Assembly (NCBI RefSeq): GCF_013166595.1
Contig: NZ_JABKKG010000009.1
Span: 62,001-126,000 of the forward strand
Source: Palleniella intestinalis
GTDB taxonomy: Bacteria > Bacteroidota > Bacteroidia > Bacteroidales > Bacteroidaceae
DNA: 64,000 nucleotides
Direction: 5' to 3'
The notes under the pieces: model-generated
What the model saw: only the letters and a program-made list of their open reading frames with translations
What the model was told of the DNA's origin: nothing
The model's database searches: none
In this document: positions 18,673-26,450 of the stretch, piece after piece
How the letters are laid out: each line of letters opens with the position of its first letter
How positions within the stretch are numbered: position 1 is the stretch's first letter
Made by a program: the position numbers and the translations under genes

Positions 18673-20742
18673 TCAGTAGAGAATGGCGGAGCGATGCTCG
18701 TCTTCTGTATTTACATCCTCATACTTATGCTTCTTTCCGTATGTGAAACGATAGGTGGCGCGCAGCATGAACACATTGTAATCCACACGGGGACTATAAT
18801 ATTTGGTGGCATTGCTGTAACCGCCAATAACAAGTGAGTTCTCACGAGGAGTCTTCATGAACGGGTTTGTGGCGTAAAAGTTCAAATGCAGGTTGTTTAT
18901 AGTATATCCCAACGCCACTTTCAAGGAAGCAGGATGCGTTTCGAGATACCCCAGTTTGGAATAACTTTTCAGCTTACTGTTGAACGACACTTTTCCCTGA
19001 AATCCACGGTTCACGTATACAAGTTCTGAGCCGTAAACCATTCTGCCGTAATCTTTCTTCATGTCAAAATGTCCTTTGCTGTAATCATATTCTCCGGCAA
19101 ACATCCACTTAAGCTTCTTTGGAATGAGATTCAACACCATAGCGGCATTCACAATCCACTTTTCAAAACGTCCGCCATTACGGAACGTATGTATATAAAC
19201 ATTACGGTCATTGTCGCATACAACATCTTCGTACAACGGACGTCTGTTATTTTCATACTTGCCAAAAAGCTCAAACAATCCCCATTTATGGCTGCTCGAG
19301 AAACTTATTTCTGCCGATGTGCCATAATCGATTTTCTGGTCGGCATTGCCCACAATCACCTGATATTCATCCACGCGCTTCTCAATAGTGTTGTAGTATT
19401 TCATATTAGGAGTAAATGCTCCCATGCCCACAGAACCTCGGATAGTGTTGCCGTGAGGCAATTTGACATTATAGAAAATATTTGGCGTGAAGAATGAGTG
19501 TGTGTATCTGTCACCGTCGTCAACTGTCATCACACGCGCTTCGGTTTGAAGAGTAACATGAAAAATGTTCGGCACGACCTTGAACGCATTGGAGAAGACA
19601 ACATGCAACTGGCCGTTCATGAGAGTAGAGAGTGAGGGAACACCGTTCTCCTTGTAGCTTATCTCCGACTTGTCGTAATAATAGTTCACCCCCAAATGAG
19701 TGAAATATCGTTTTGTTACAGGATAAGTGGCATTGATCGAAGGCTTCAAACGATAGTATTTCTCCTTTGTGTCAGACTGATAGGTGTCTATGGCGCTGTA
19801 TTCGCGCTGCTGTTTGGTGTCGGTGTAATCACCGCTCATCCCTATGGAAAGTGTTGCTTTGTTCTTAAAGACATTTCTATACTGCACACTAAATGCAGGG
19901 GTGGTATTGTCGGAATGTGTGTAATCGCGCGACTCTACATCAATGGTCTCCAAAGCCTCAATGCGCTGGCTGGTGTTTTTATGGTTTGCATTATGCCCGT
20001 TCTTCAGCGACACAGCCATTTTGAGTGTTCCGCTATCAAAACGGTGCATATATGAGAGCTGGCCCTTTATCCCGTTTTTGTGTGCTGCTGACGGATTGGT
20101 AAACACCGACTTGGTGACATCACCGCCGGCAAACGCCATCTGCGTTGTTGACTGTGGGCCGCTGCTTGGGGTGAAATGATTATAGTCGCCACTGAGCTGG
20201 ACACCGAACTCCGACTTGCGACTATAAAACTTCCAATCAGCCATGTCGCTGCCAGTCCACCTGTTGAGGTTCTCGTTTGCTTGCGCCATTACCATACCTC
20301 CATTATCCCTTATGCGCACAATAAAGTCTATCACGCCGCCTTCTGCCGTAGGAAATTCAGGATGAAAGTTGCTGTAATAATCTATACGTTTCAAATCTTT
20401 TGGGTTAAGTGTCTTCACTTCGTCCTTTGATGCCGGAAGTCCATTGATGCACAACACAGTTTCCGCCCCATGGCTTTTTACCGCTTCATCTATAGGGTCT
20501 ACTTCAAGTCCTGGAATGGTCAGCAAAGACAGTGCAGAATAACCGTCATGAGAGTGTTTCTTTACATTGTCGCCAACATTGATTATCGTCTTATCGGTGG
20601 TGTTCACTATTTCCCTGCCTGTCACCGTCACCTCCTGTATCGTTTTGCCGTCAATGATGGTGTCATTCTGCAATGACGCGTCAGCATTTATTGATGCGAA
20701 GAGGAAACACAATCCCAAAAGAAAGAATCTGTATATATTCAT
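18673..20742 (-). CDS. TonB-dependent-receptor-like outer membrane barrel, copy B
   Basis: A 689-residue protein with a signal peptide (LLGLCFLFASINADA). The mature N-terminus, DTIIDGKTIQEVTVTGREI, reads like the start of a TonB plug, then LLTIPGLEVDP and INGLPASKDEVKTLNPKDLK complete a short plug. The rest is a beta-barrel with many aromatic-ending strands, finishing MLRATYRFTYGKKHKYEDVN. It lacks the carboxypeptidase-like N-terminal domain usual in SusC. It is a clear paralogue of the next upstream gene, sharing plug and C-terminal signature, and ends 13 bp before the M50-like gene. Such barrels import ligands with TonB, but within a peptide cluster release or self-binding are alternatives. 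Family call good, role unknown. Confidence 0.85.
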   Translation of the reverse strand: MNIYRFFLLGLCFLFASINADASLQNDTIIDGKTIQEVTVTGREIVNTTDKTIINVGDNVKKHSHDGYSALSLLTIPGLEVDPIDEAVKSHGAETVLCINGLPASKDEVKTLNPKDLKRIDYYSNFHPEFPTAEGGVIDFIVRIRDNGGMVMAQANENLNRWTGSDMADWKFYSRKSEFGVQLSGDYNHFTPSSGPQSTTQMAFAGGDVTKSVFTNPSAAHKNGIKGQLSYMHRFDSGTLKMAVSLKNGHNANHKNTSQRIEALETIDVESRDYTHSDNTTPAFSVQYRNVFKNKATLSIGMSGDYTDTKQQREYSAIDTYQSDTKEKYYRLKPSINATYPVTKRYFTHLGVNYYYDKSEISYKENGVPSLSTLMNGQLHVVFSNAFKVVPNIFHVTLQTEARVMTVDDGDRYTHSFFTPNIFYNVKLPHGNTIRGSVGMGAFTPNMKYYNTIEKRVDEYQVIVGNADQKIDYGTSAEISFSSSHKWGLFELFGKYENNRRPLYEDVVCDNDRNVYIHTFRNGGRFEKWIVNAAMVLNLIPKKLKWMFAGEYDYSKGHFDMKKDYGRMVYGSELVYVNRGFQGKVSFNSKLKSYSKLGYLETHPASLKVALGYTINNLHLNFYATNPFMKTPRENSLVIGGYSNATKYYSPRVDYNVFMLRATYRFTYGKKHKYEDVNTEDEHRSAILY

Positions 20743-20792
20743 TTTTCGATTTGTTCTAATTTATAAATTATCACAAACGTTTGATTTGCAAT

Positions 20793-22910
20793 TTATTTAT
20801 TCACGTCATGTTCAAGAATTGCAGAACGGGAAATCTTGTCCACATCCACATCTTCATATCTATGTTTCTTGCCGTATGTGAATCTATAGCTCACTCGCAG
20901 GGCAAACATGTTGTAGTCTGTGCGTGGTCTATACGAGCGTGATGATATTGAATATCCGTTTCTGTCCGTCTCTGTTTTTGGTGAGGTTGTCATGAAAGGA
21001 TTTCTCGCATACAGATTGAAGAACAAGTTGTTGACGGTATATCCCATGGAGAGTGTCAACTGCTGTGGCGTATAGAATGTTCCTCCGGCTCTGTTTAGCG
21101 ATTTTCTTGCTGTGTTGTAGCTGAGCTTGCACTGCCATCCCTTATCCATGTATGTCAGCGAAGTCTGTCCCATCCATGTATCTAAAGTGTGCAGAAAGCC
21201 CATGCGCTGTTTGGAATGAGTATACTGACAGGTCCCGCTGAATTTCAGTTTCTGTGGTATAAGATTCAAGTCAAGAGTGGCGACAGTACTGAAAGACTCA
21301 TAAGCTCCGCCATTCTTATACTGGTGTACATACAGTTTCCGTTCATTATCGCAATAAATATCCTCGAAAACGTTTTTCTGATGATTGTTGTATGCCATAA
21401 AAAACTGAAAACCGCCCCATTTGTAGAAACCGTTTAATGACGCTTGTTTTGAGAGCAGCCGCCCCATTTCCAGCTCGCTTCCTCCGGCAATAATCTGATA
21501 TTCATCAATACGCTTCTCGCCCTCGTTGAAATACTTCATGTCAGGACTGTTGACACCTGTAAATAAAGCGCCGTTTATGCGGAGATTTTTGGACAGTGTG
21601 ATGTTGTAAATCAAGGATGGAGTAATATAAGACTTTGTATATGTCTCGTTTAAGTTGCTGATTGTCTGGATACGTTCCTGCACTTGCAACACAACATCAA
21701 ATTTCTTTGGTATGAATTTTATCTGGCAGCCGGGCATTATTATCGCCTGTCCTTCTGTTATCTTATTAGGCGTGATTACGTCATTCTCTATATATGTGTT
21801 GTCTGAGTGATTATAATAATATGTACCGAAGGCAAACCAGGACACCTTGCCGCCCGGTTTGTAGTTAAACGATACCTCTGGTCTTACATAATAAAATTTC
21901 TCTTTTGTGTTTGATGCATATTTTTCGATAGCCTCATAATCCCTCCACTGTTTTGTATTGTTGTAACTCGCATCAAGTTTCACTGTCAACGAAGCTTTTT
22001 TGCTGAATCTCTTGTCATAATACAATTTCAATGACGGCGAGATATTGTCATTATGTCTGTAATCGGTTGATGTCAGAGAGGGAATACCCGATAATGTTTG
22101 TTCCTGAACGATACTGTTTGCGTTGTGGTTATCCTGAAGGTAAAGAGCAGCCTGAAACGTACTTGTCTTGTCTTTATAGAGATACGAAAGTTTGCCGCCA
22201 ATACCATTGGAATGGCTTCCGGATGGTTTGGTCATCACGTGTTTCTCCACATCACCGCTTGGAAAAGCCAGCAACGTGGTTGACTCTACACCACGATTAG
22301 GAGTAAAGTGATTGTACTTGTCCGTTAGTTGAATTTCAAATTGTGATTTCTTGTTGTACAGTTTCCAGTCCACCATGTCATCTCCGGAAACTTTGTTCAA
22401 GTTCTCGTTTGCCTGTACCATTACCATTCCGCCATGATCTCTTATCTTGACAATAAAGTCTATGACAGAATTGGCTATAGGATGTTTGGGGTCGTGTGTC
22501 TGATAATAGTCTATACGCTTTATGTCTTTTGGATTTATGGTCTTTACCTCATCCTTTCCGACCTCACGGCCGTTTATGCAAAGCATGGTGCTTGTTCCGT
22601 TTGTGGTGACAATATAATCTATGGGGTCTACGTCAAGTCCGGGAACATTCAATAAGGCTAATGCTGAATAGCCGTCGTGTGAGTGTTTCTTTATCTTGTC
22701 GCTCAGATTGATTATCAGTTTGTCGTCTTTTACAATTATATCCCTTCCTGTCACAACAACTTCCTGTATTGCTTTGCCGTCAATGATTGTGTCTGACTGA
22801 CACTTTGTTTCATGAACAAAATTGCCCTCCATGCTATAACTTACAGAGGCTTTACCTATCAGTGTGAAGGATGCAAAAGCAAATAGCAGAGCATATTTTT
22901 TATTTGTCAT
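20793..22910 (-). CDS. TonB-dependent-receptor-like outer membrane barrel, copy A
   Basis: A 705-residue paralogue of the following gene. The signal peptide is longer, and the mature part begins near SDTIIDGKAIQEVVVTGRDI, followed by KHSHDGYSALALLNVPGLDV and INGREVGKDEVKTINPKDIK, all matching copy B. The barrel ends ALRVSYRFTYGKKHRYEDV. The two genes are 50 bp apart and look like a tandem duplication that has diverged, most in the barrel strands and loops. The 468-bp gap upstream carries inverted REP-like elements and no coding sequence, so a separate promoter is possible, though I could not find a clear one. Ligand unknown. Confidence 0.85.
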   Translation of the reverse strand: MTNKKYALLFAFASFTLIGKASVSYSMEGNFVHETKCQSDTIIDGKAIQEVVVTGRDIIVKDDKLIINLSDKIKKHSHDGYSALALLNVPGLDVDPIDYIVTTNGTSTMLCINGREVGKDEVKTINPKDIKRIDYYQTHDPKHPIANSVIDFIVKIRDHGGMVMVQANENLNKVSGDDMVDWKLYNKKSQFEIQLTDKYNHFTPNRGVESTTLLAFPSGDVEKHVMTKPSGSHSNGIGGKLSYLYKDKTSTFQAALYLQDNHNANSIVQEQTLSGIPSLTSTDYRHNDNISPSLKLYYDKRFSKKASLTVKLDASYNNTKQWRDYEAIEKYASNTKEKFYYVRPEVSFNYKPGGKVSWFAFGTYYYNHSDNTYIENDVITPNKITEGQAIIMPGCQIKFIPKKFDVVLQVQERIQTISNLNETYTKSYITPSLIYNITLSKNLRINGALFTGVNSPDMKYFNEGEKRIDEYQIIAGGSELEMGRLLSKQASLNGFYKWGGFQFFMAYNNHQKNVFEDIYCDNERKLYVHQYKNGGAYESFSTVATLDLNLIPQKLKFSGTCQYTHSKQRMGFLHTLDTWMGQTSLTYMDKGWQCKLSYNTARKSLNRAGGTFYTPQQLTLSMGYTVNNLFFNLYARNPFMTTSPKTETDRNGYSISSRSYRPRTDYNMFALRVSYRFTYGKKHRYEDVDVDKISRSAILEHDVNK

Positions 22911-23061
22911 ACTTATAATATTTGTATTGGTATGAGTATCCCATTCTATTGTAAATTGACCGGGACACTCATTGTTCTTATTGCAGCTTAATGGGCAGTA
23001 GAAATTTAGTGGGGAGTTGGTTTGAGTTTTTCAATCACACTATCCATGTCGGCAACTCTCT

Positions 23062-23325
23062 AAAAGTGTGGCGGAGCCACAGTCCTTACGGTAACCGCGG
23101 GCTTCAGCCCTGCGGACTGTGCTAATACTCTCTAACGATGTGTGGTAGAACCACACTCCTTTATGTCGGAAAGATAATCAGCACGAACCTATCTATAAAT
23201 TATTATCTATGTAGCATAGGAAACAGAAAGGAGTGTGGCGCTGCCACACAGCTAATGGAGATTATCTCTAATCCGCAGGGCTGAAGCCCGTGGTTACCGT
23301 AAGGACTGTGGCTCCGCCACACTTT
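23062..23325. repeat. Two REP-like elements in inverted orientation
   Basis: Copy 2 (23062-23162, minus) and copy 3 (23227-23325, plus) are the roughly 100-bp element also seen at 7900-7994. Their outer 55 bases are almost perfect reverse complements, so the pair could fold into a large stem with a 64-bp loop. Each copy contains a GGGCTGAAGCCC core palindrome and a TGTGGCTCCGCCACA palindrome. They lie between the peptide gene and the barrel genes. I see no transposase nearby. The flanks 22911-23061 and 23326-23378 hold nothing else I can identify. Confidence 0.9.
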
Positions 23326-23378
23326 TGGAGGTCAGATACACATCACAAGTGTATACTCCACTAAATTTCTACTGACTT

Positions 23379-23585
23379 TTAATATGGTTGGCATACCACA
23401 ACATTTCGACAGCCCATGTAGTCACCACAATTAAAATATACTTTACAGGTATATTCACCATCATCAGGAGTGTCCAAGTCATACAATCCACCCACTGACA
23501 GCGGATCGGTTTCCAATCTCTGTTCAAGTTCTTCCAGGAAGAACTGTGGCAACTCTTTGTTCAATGAGTTTAGTTCGTTTTTCAT
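23379..23585 (-). CDS. Candidate RiPP precursor peptide, Cys every six residues
   Basis: A 68-residue protein with no signal peptide. The N-terminal half is charged and helical, with FFLEELEQRLETDPLSVGG, a leader-like stretch ending in Gly-Gly at 32-33. The C-terminal half holds four cysteines at 47, 53, 59 and 65, spaced exactly six apart, with aromatic and Gly residues between them. It starts 13 bp after the stop codon of the radical SAM/SPASM remnant on the same strand, as expected for a maturase and its substrate. The Gly-Gly could be the cleavage site, giving a 35-residue core. Function is inferred from size, leader shape, cysteine pattern and neighbour; I do not recognise a named family. 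A small cysteine protein of other function cannot be excluded. Confidence 0.65.
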   Translation of the reverse strand: MKNELNSLNKELPQFFLEELEQRLETDPLSVGGLYDLDTPDDGEYTCKVYFNCGDYMGCRNVVVCQPY

Positions 23586-23598
23586 CTGTTTGTTTTTT

Positions 23599-24297
23599 TT
23601 AGTTGTTCATATACTTGTTATATGCCTTTTTTGCGGCATAGGCTATCATTTCCAGCATGTGAGTGCAATGGTGGTCTCTGATATTATGGGCGGTGCATCC
23701 GCCTCCACACAACAAAGCACACTTACATGTGCTGCACGCCTGACGTTTGGTAATGTTGTCCTCGTGCCAGTAGTTGAGACGGTGCTCATCCCATACAGGC
23801 ACTCCACCGGAATAGTCGCCGATGCAATAGTCTCGCTCACCTATAACCTCCCAGCAAGGATAGATCTTGAAAAACGGGTCGAACACATAGCCGCCTATTT
23901 GGGAATAACAGAATGTAGACCTGTATGGCAACGGAGTCTGTTTATATATGGAGCGGTAGATTTTGCCATAAGTGGCATAGTCATGACATCCATACTCAAA
24001 ATCAAGAGTTTCGTGTTTCTTTATGAATTCTTTTTGCGACAGGAATGCCTGTTTGTCCTTATTGTCAAGCGACTCGTCAAAGTTCTCAAGACGTGCCGAA
24101 TCTATTGCGAACTTCTTATGCTTTGTGTACCCAAGCTCATCGAAATAAGCTTTCAGCTCCTTAAGTTGCGAGAAATTGTTCCTGTCGGTGTTGAAACGTA
24201 TTGTGATTGCAATATCCTTGTCGATAGCCATGCCGATATTGTCAACAATCTTCTTGAATGTCGGAACATCATCCTTATGCAACCGCTTTTGGTTGTT
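23599..24297 (-). pseudogene. Radical SAM/SPASM peptide maturase, C-terminal half only
   Basis: The open frame runs from just after a TGA at 24300-24298 to the stop at 23599, about 230 residues without a normal start codon. The retained part has a SPASM-type cysteine set: C in STFCYSQ, KIYPCWEV, ERDYCIGDY, then ACSTCKCALLCGGGC and HHCTH. It has the end of the radical SAM barrel (IAITIRFNTDRNN) but not the CxxxCxxC motif that binds the catalytic iron-sulfur cluster. At about 24283-24300 the sequence switches to the end of a TPR gene in another frame. It therefore cannot be a working radical SAM enzyme as written. A real deletion or an assembly error are both possible. Confidence 0.8.
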
Positions 24298-25535
24298 TCA
24301 AGTTCTTTTTTATATTTATCAAGCTCAACCTTATATAACGTATTATCTGCCTCGTATGACAACATATCATTTTTTTTAGATTCTATTTCCGCTCTACAAG
24401 CTCCAACCTTACGCCTGTAAAATATTATACAAACAATCAACAGTGACAATATAGCAAAGCCCCCAAGGCACAGATATAACATTCTGCTGTGCTGTTTTTT
24501 GGCAGAATGCTCCAAATCCAGCAATAATTGTTGTTCAATAATGTTTTTTTGTTTTCCGTCGTCATGTGCCGATTCCAATTGGTCAAGCTTTTTGAGAATA
24601 TTATCATAAGCCTCTCCCATGATATTGTTCTTGTTATAATAGTATGCCAATCTTTCATAGATGATGCCGCGTAGCTTTTCATCATCTGTTTCCAAAGCCT
24701 TTTCCATACATTGTCTGGCAGCATCATCATTCCCTGCCGCAAATTCCATAAGCCCTTGAATATAGTTGGCATAAGGCTGTTCTTCTATTGAAAATGATTT
24801 TTTGAGCAATCTCTCCGCCTGCTCCACATCCCTGTTCTCGTAGGCTACAGCAGCAAGATATGACCAAAGAGAGGCCTGCAATTTTGGAGCAAGCCTGTCA
24901 ATATAGGGCACACACTTATTCAGATACACTGCGGTACTGTCGGCATGCCCCAAGAGATAAAAACAAGAAGCCACTCCGGAACATCCTCTTGTTATAAGCT
25001 CTGCATCGTCAAACGTCAACGAACTTTCAAGAAATCTCTTTGCGTATACCAATGCAAGCCGTCTGTTTTCATTCACGTAATTCACAATGTAAAGCCGCTC
25101 ATAAATTTTATTTTTCAACAGCTCATCATCTGCACCTTCAGCAAGAGACTCTGCCATTTTCAGGAATTGTACACTCGTTTCATATTTTTTTCTGCTATAG
25201 TTCACTGCACCTTTATAATAATATGCCACCGCAAGCCGCCGGTCATCACCATTAGCCTTGAAAAAGGATATGGCAGAGTCAATCAGAGAATCGGATTCAG
25301 GAATATCCATCAACTTACATCGTGCCTGAGTGTAAAGCAGGGAGTAGACGGCACGGTCCTCAGGCGAGGTGATGTCATTATATTTTATTCCTTCCAATAT
25401 TGCAAGTGCACTGTCGGGAGAGGCTTCTATACAATTCTCTGCCTGCAAAAGTATCTGACGGTTGCGTTCGGAATCTGAACAGGCGAAGAAAGTCGCAACA
25501 AGAAATGCTGTTATGCAATATAATAGTTTTCGCAT
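24153..25535 (-). CDS. TPR lipoprotein/sensor-like protein, C-terminus replaced at a deletion junction
   Basis: The start at 25535 gives MRKLLYCITAFLVATFFAC, a lipoprotein or signal-type N-terminus, and sits 55 bases after a clear promoter start site; the frame is open further up to 25598 but that lies at the start site itself. TPR-like helical pairs fill residues about 25-330 (LAVAYYYKGAVNYSRKKYET), then a membrane helix (YLCLGGFAILSLLIVCIIFY, about 355-375) and a coiled coil (ESKKNDMLSYEADNTLYK). Relatives of this shape in Bacteroidales usually end in a cytoplasmic regulatory or DNA-binding part. Here the last roughly 45 residues (after ELETTKSG) are the neighbouring maturase gene read in the wrong frame, so the natural C-terminus is missing. 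It was probably the regulator of the island. Confidence 0.7.
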   Translation of the reverse strand: MRKLLYCITAFLVATFFACSDSERNRQILLQAENCIEASPDSALAILEGIKYNDITSPEDRAVYSLLYTQARCKLMDIPESDSLIDSAISFFKANGDDRRLAVAYYYKGAVNYSRKKYETSVQFLKMAESLAEGADDELLKNKIYERLYIVNYVNENRRLALVYAKRFLESSLTFDDAELITRGCSGVASCFYLLGHADSTAVYLNKCVPYIDRLAPKLQASLWSYLAAVAYENRDVEQAERLLKKSFSIEEQPYANYIQGLMEFAAGNDDAARQCMEKALETDDEKLRGIIYERLAYYYNKNNIMGEAYDNILKKLDQLESAHDDGKQKNIIEQQLLLDLEHSAKKQHSRMLYLCLGGFAILSLLIVCIIFYRRKVGACRAEIESKKNDMLSYEADNTLYKVELDKYKKELETTKSGCIRMMFRHSRRLLTISAWLSTRILQSQYVSTPTGTISRNLRS

Positions 25536-25595
25536 TGAAAGTGTTATCTGGCAATTATAGATAGTGGGTGAAATAATAGTTAGGTGAAATATTTG

Positions 25596-25628
25596 CAAAA
25601 TTAAACAAAAAACATGATTTTACCAAAA
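25596..25628 (-). promoter_or_regulatory. Promoter of the TPR/maturase/peptide unit
   Basis: On the minus strand, TTTTG (25628-25624), a 20-base gap, and TAATTTTG (25603-25596), a near-perfect Bacteroidales promoter. Transcription would start near 25590. Confidence 0.75.
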
Positions 25629-25710
25629 TCCTATAAGATTTATAACATAACTTTAGATTTCAGAGGTGTGGGAGTAACTAACTCGGCTGCGCCTCCATAC
25701 AGGGTTAACG

Positions 25711-25737
25711 AAGAGCCACCGTTTCACGGTGCTTTTT
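25711..25737 (+). terminator. Free-standing terminator-like hairpin
   Basis: A short GC stem with one bulge (GCCACCG pairing with CGGTGC) and TTTTT, with no complete gene upstream on the plus strand. It may be the remnant of a lost gene. The wider gap 25629-26346 holds this hairpin, a repeat cluster and a probable spurious open frame; I see no convincing gene in it. Confidence 0.4.
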
Positions 25738-25911
25738 ATAGCATTTTTTTGAGGGGGATATGATAGCGCAATTTCGTCGAACTCACGTCATCTTATGCAA
25801 AAAAATATGCATGAGTTTTCTAATGTCCTATTTATCATAATTGTAAAAATAAGGTCTTTTTCTGCCAAAAATGATGCTTGGCAGGGCCAATCGTAACTAT
25901 TCGTACAGTCA

Positions 25912-25996
25912 AAGATAACCTTTTGCACTGCAAAGCAATACCAAAAGCACTGCAATTCATTACCAAAAACACACTGAAAGGTAACGGATTGCAGTG
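25912..25996. repeat. GAAAGGTAAC repeat cluster, site 2 (degenerate)
   Basis: Units GATAACCTTTTGCACTGCAA, ATACCAAAAGCACTGCAA and ATTACCAAAAACACACTG, then GAAAGGTAACGGATTGCAGTG in the other orientation. It is related to the clusters at 8969-9060 and 62197-62277 and again intergenic, in the divergent gap before GH31. Confidence 0.6.
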
Positions 25997-26346
25997 TTTT
26001 TCTTGTCCGCACAAGTCTTCTTGGAGATGTAATCAGCTGATTTGTAGTATGATAATAAAATAAAGAAAACAGCGGTTTTTTCCGCATTTCCTTTCTGAAA
26101 AAATCTACAGGCAAATCTCCGAGGGCAAAAACGGCATGAGTTTTCTTATTTTTGCGTGATTGTTGCCCAAAGAAACGTTCCGCTTTCGCATTGCAAAGAG
26201 TGGGCGCAGGGCAATCAGTATGAATCTTCTTAATCCGCATGAAGGCAATCCTTTTCTTCCTTTCTTTGGGCGGCAAAAGCTCTGTGCATAGCGGCAATTC
26301 AAGCTGTTGAAAACAAATTATGCCCCTAAAGTTAACATTTTTGAGT

Positions 26347-26416
26347 ATATGGTAACATATTGCACCATATTAAAAACAAGATTCCTATGTTATGTGGAGG
26401 ATTATGCCTACCTTTG
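26347..26416 (+). promoter_or_regulatory. GH31 promoter with upstream palindrome
   Basis: A TACCTTTG -7 box at 26409-26416 with a weak -33 box. About 40 bp upstream, a 7-bp inverted repeat ATATGGT/ACCATAT (26347-26353 and 26364-26370, 10-base spacer) is placed where an activator could bind. HTCS binding is inference. Confidence 0.5.
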
Positions 26417-26450
26417 CACAAAGAAAATCAAAACCTAACGAATTATTCTT

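Noticed and set aside
23062..23325. Possible CRISPR array or insertion sequence
   Set aside because: There are only two copies, in inverted rather than direct arrangement, and no cas or transposase gene.
23470..24420. A 316-codon plus-strand open frame
   Set aside because: It is antisense to the maturase remnant and to the end of the TPR gene and reads as low-complexity hydrophobic sequence; no family pattern.
25788..26297. A 169-codon minus-strand open frame in the gap before GH31
   Set aside because: No signal or domain, it spans the repeat cluster, and its composition (KERKKR, RKNKKT) looks like translated intergenic repeat. I recall similar sequence being common between Prevotella genes but could not check.
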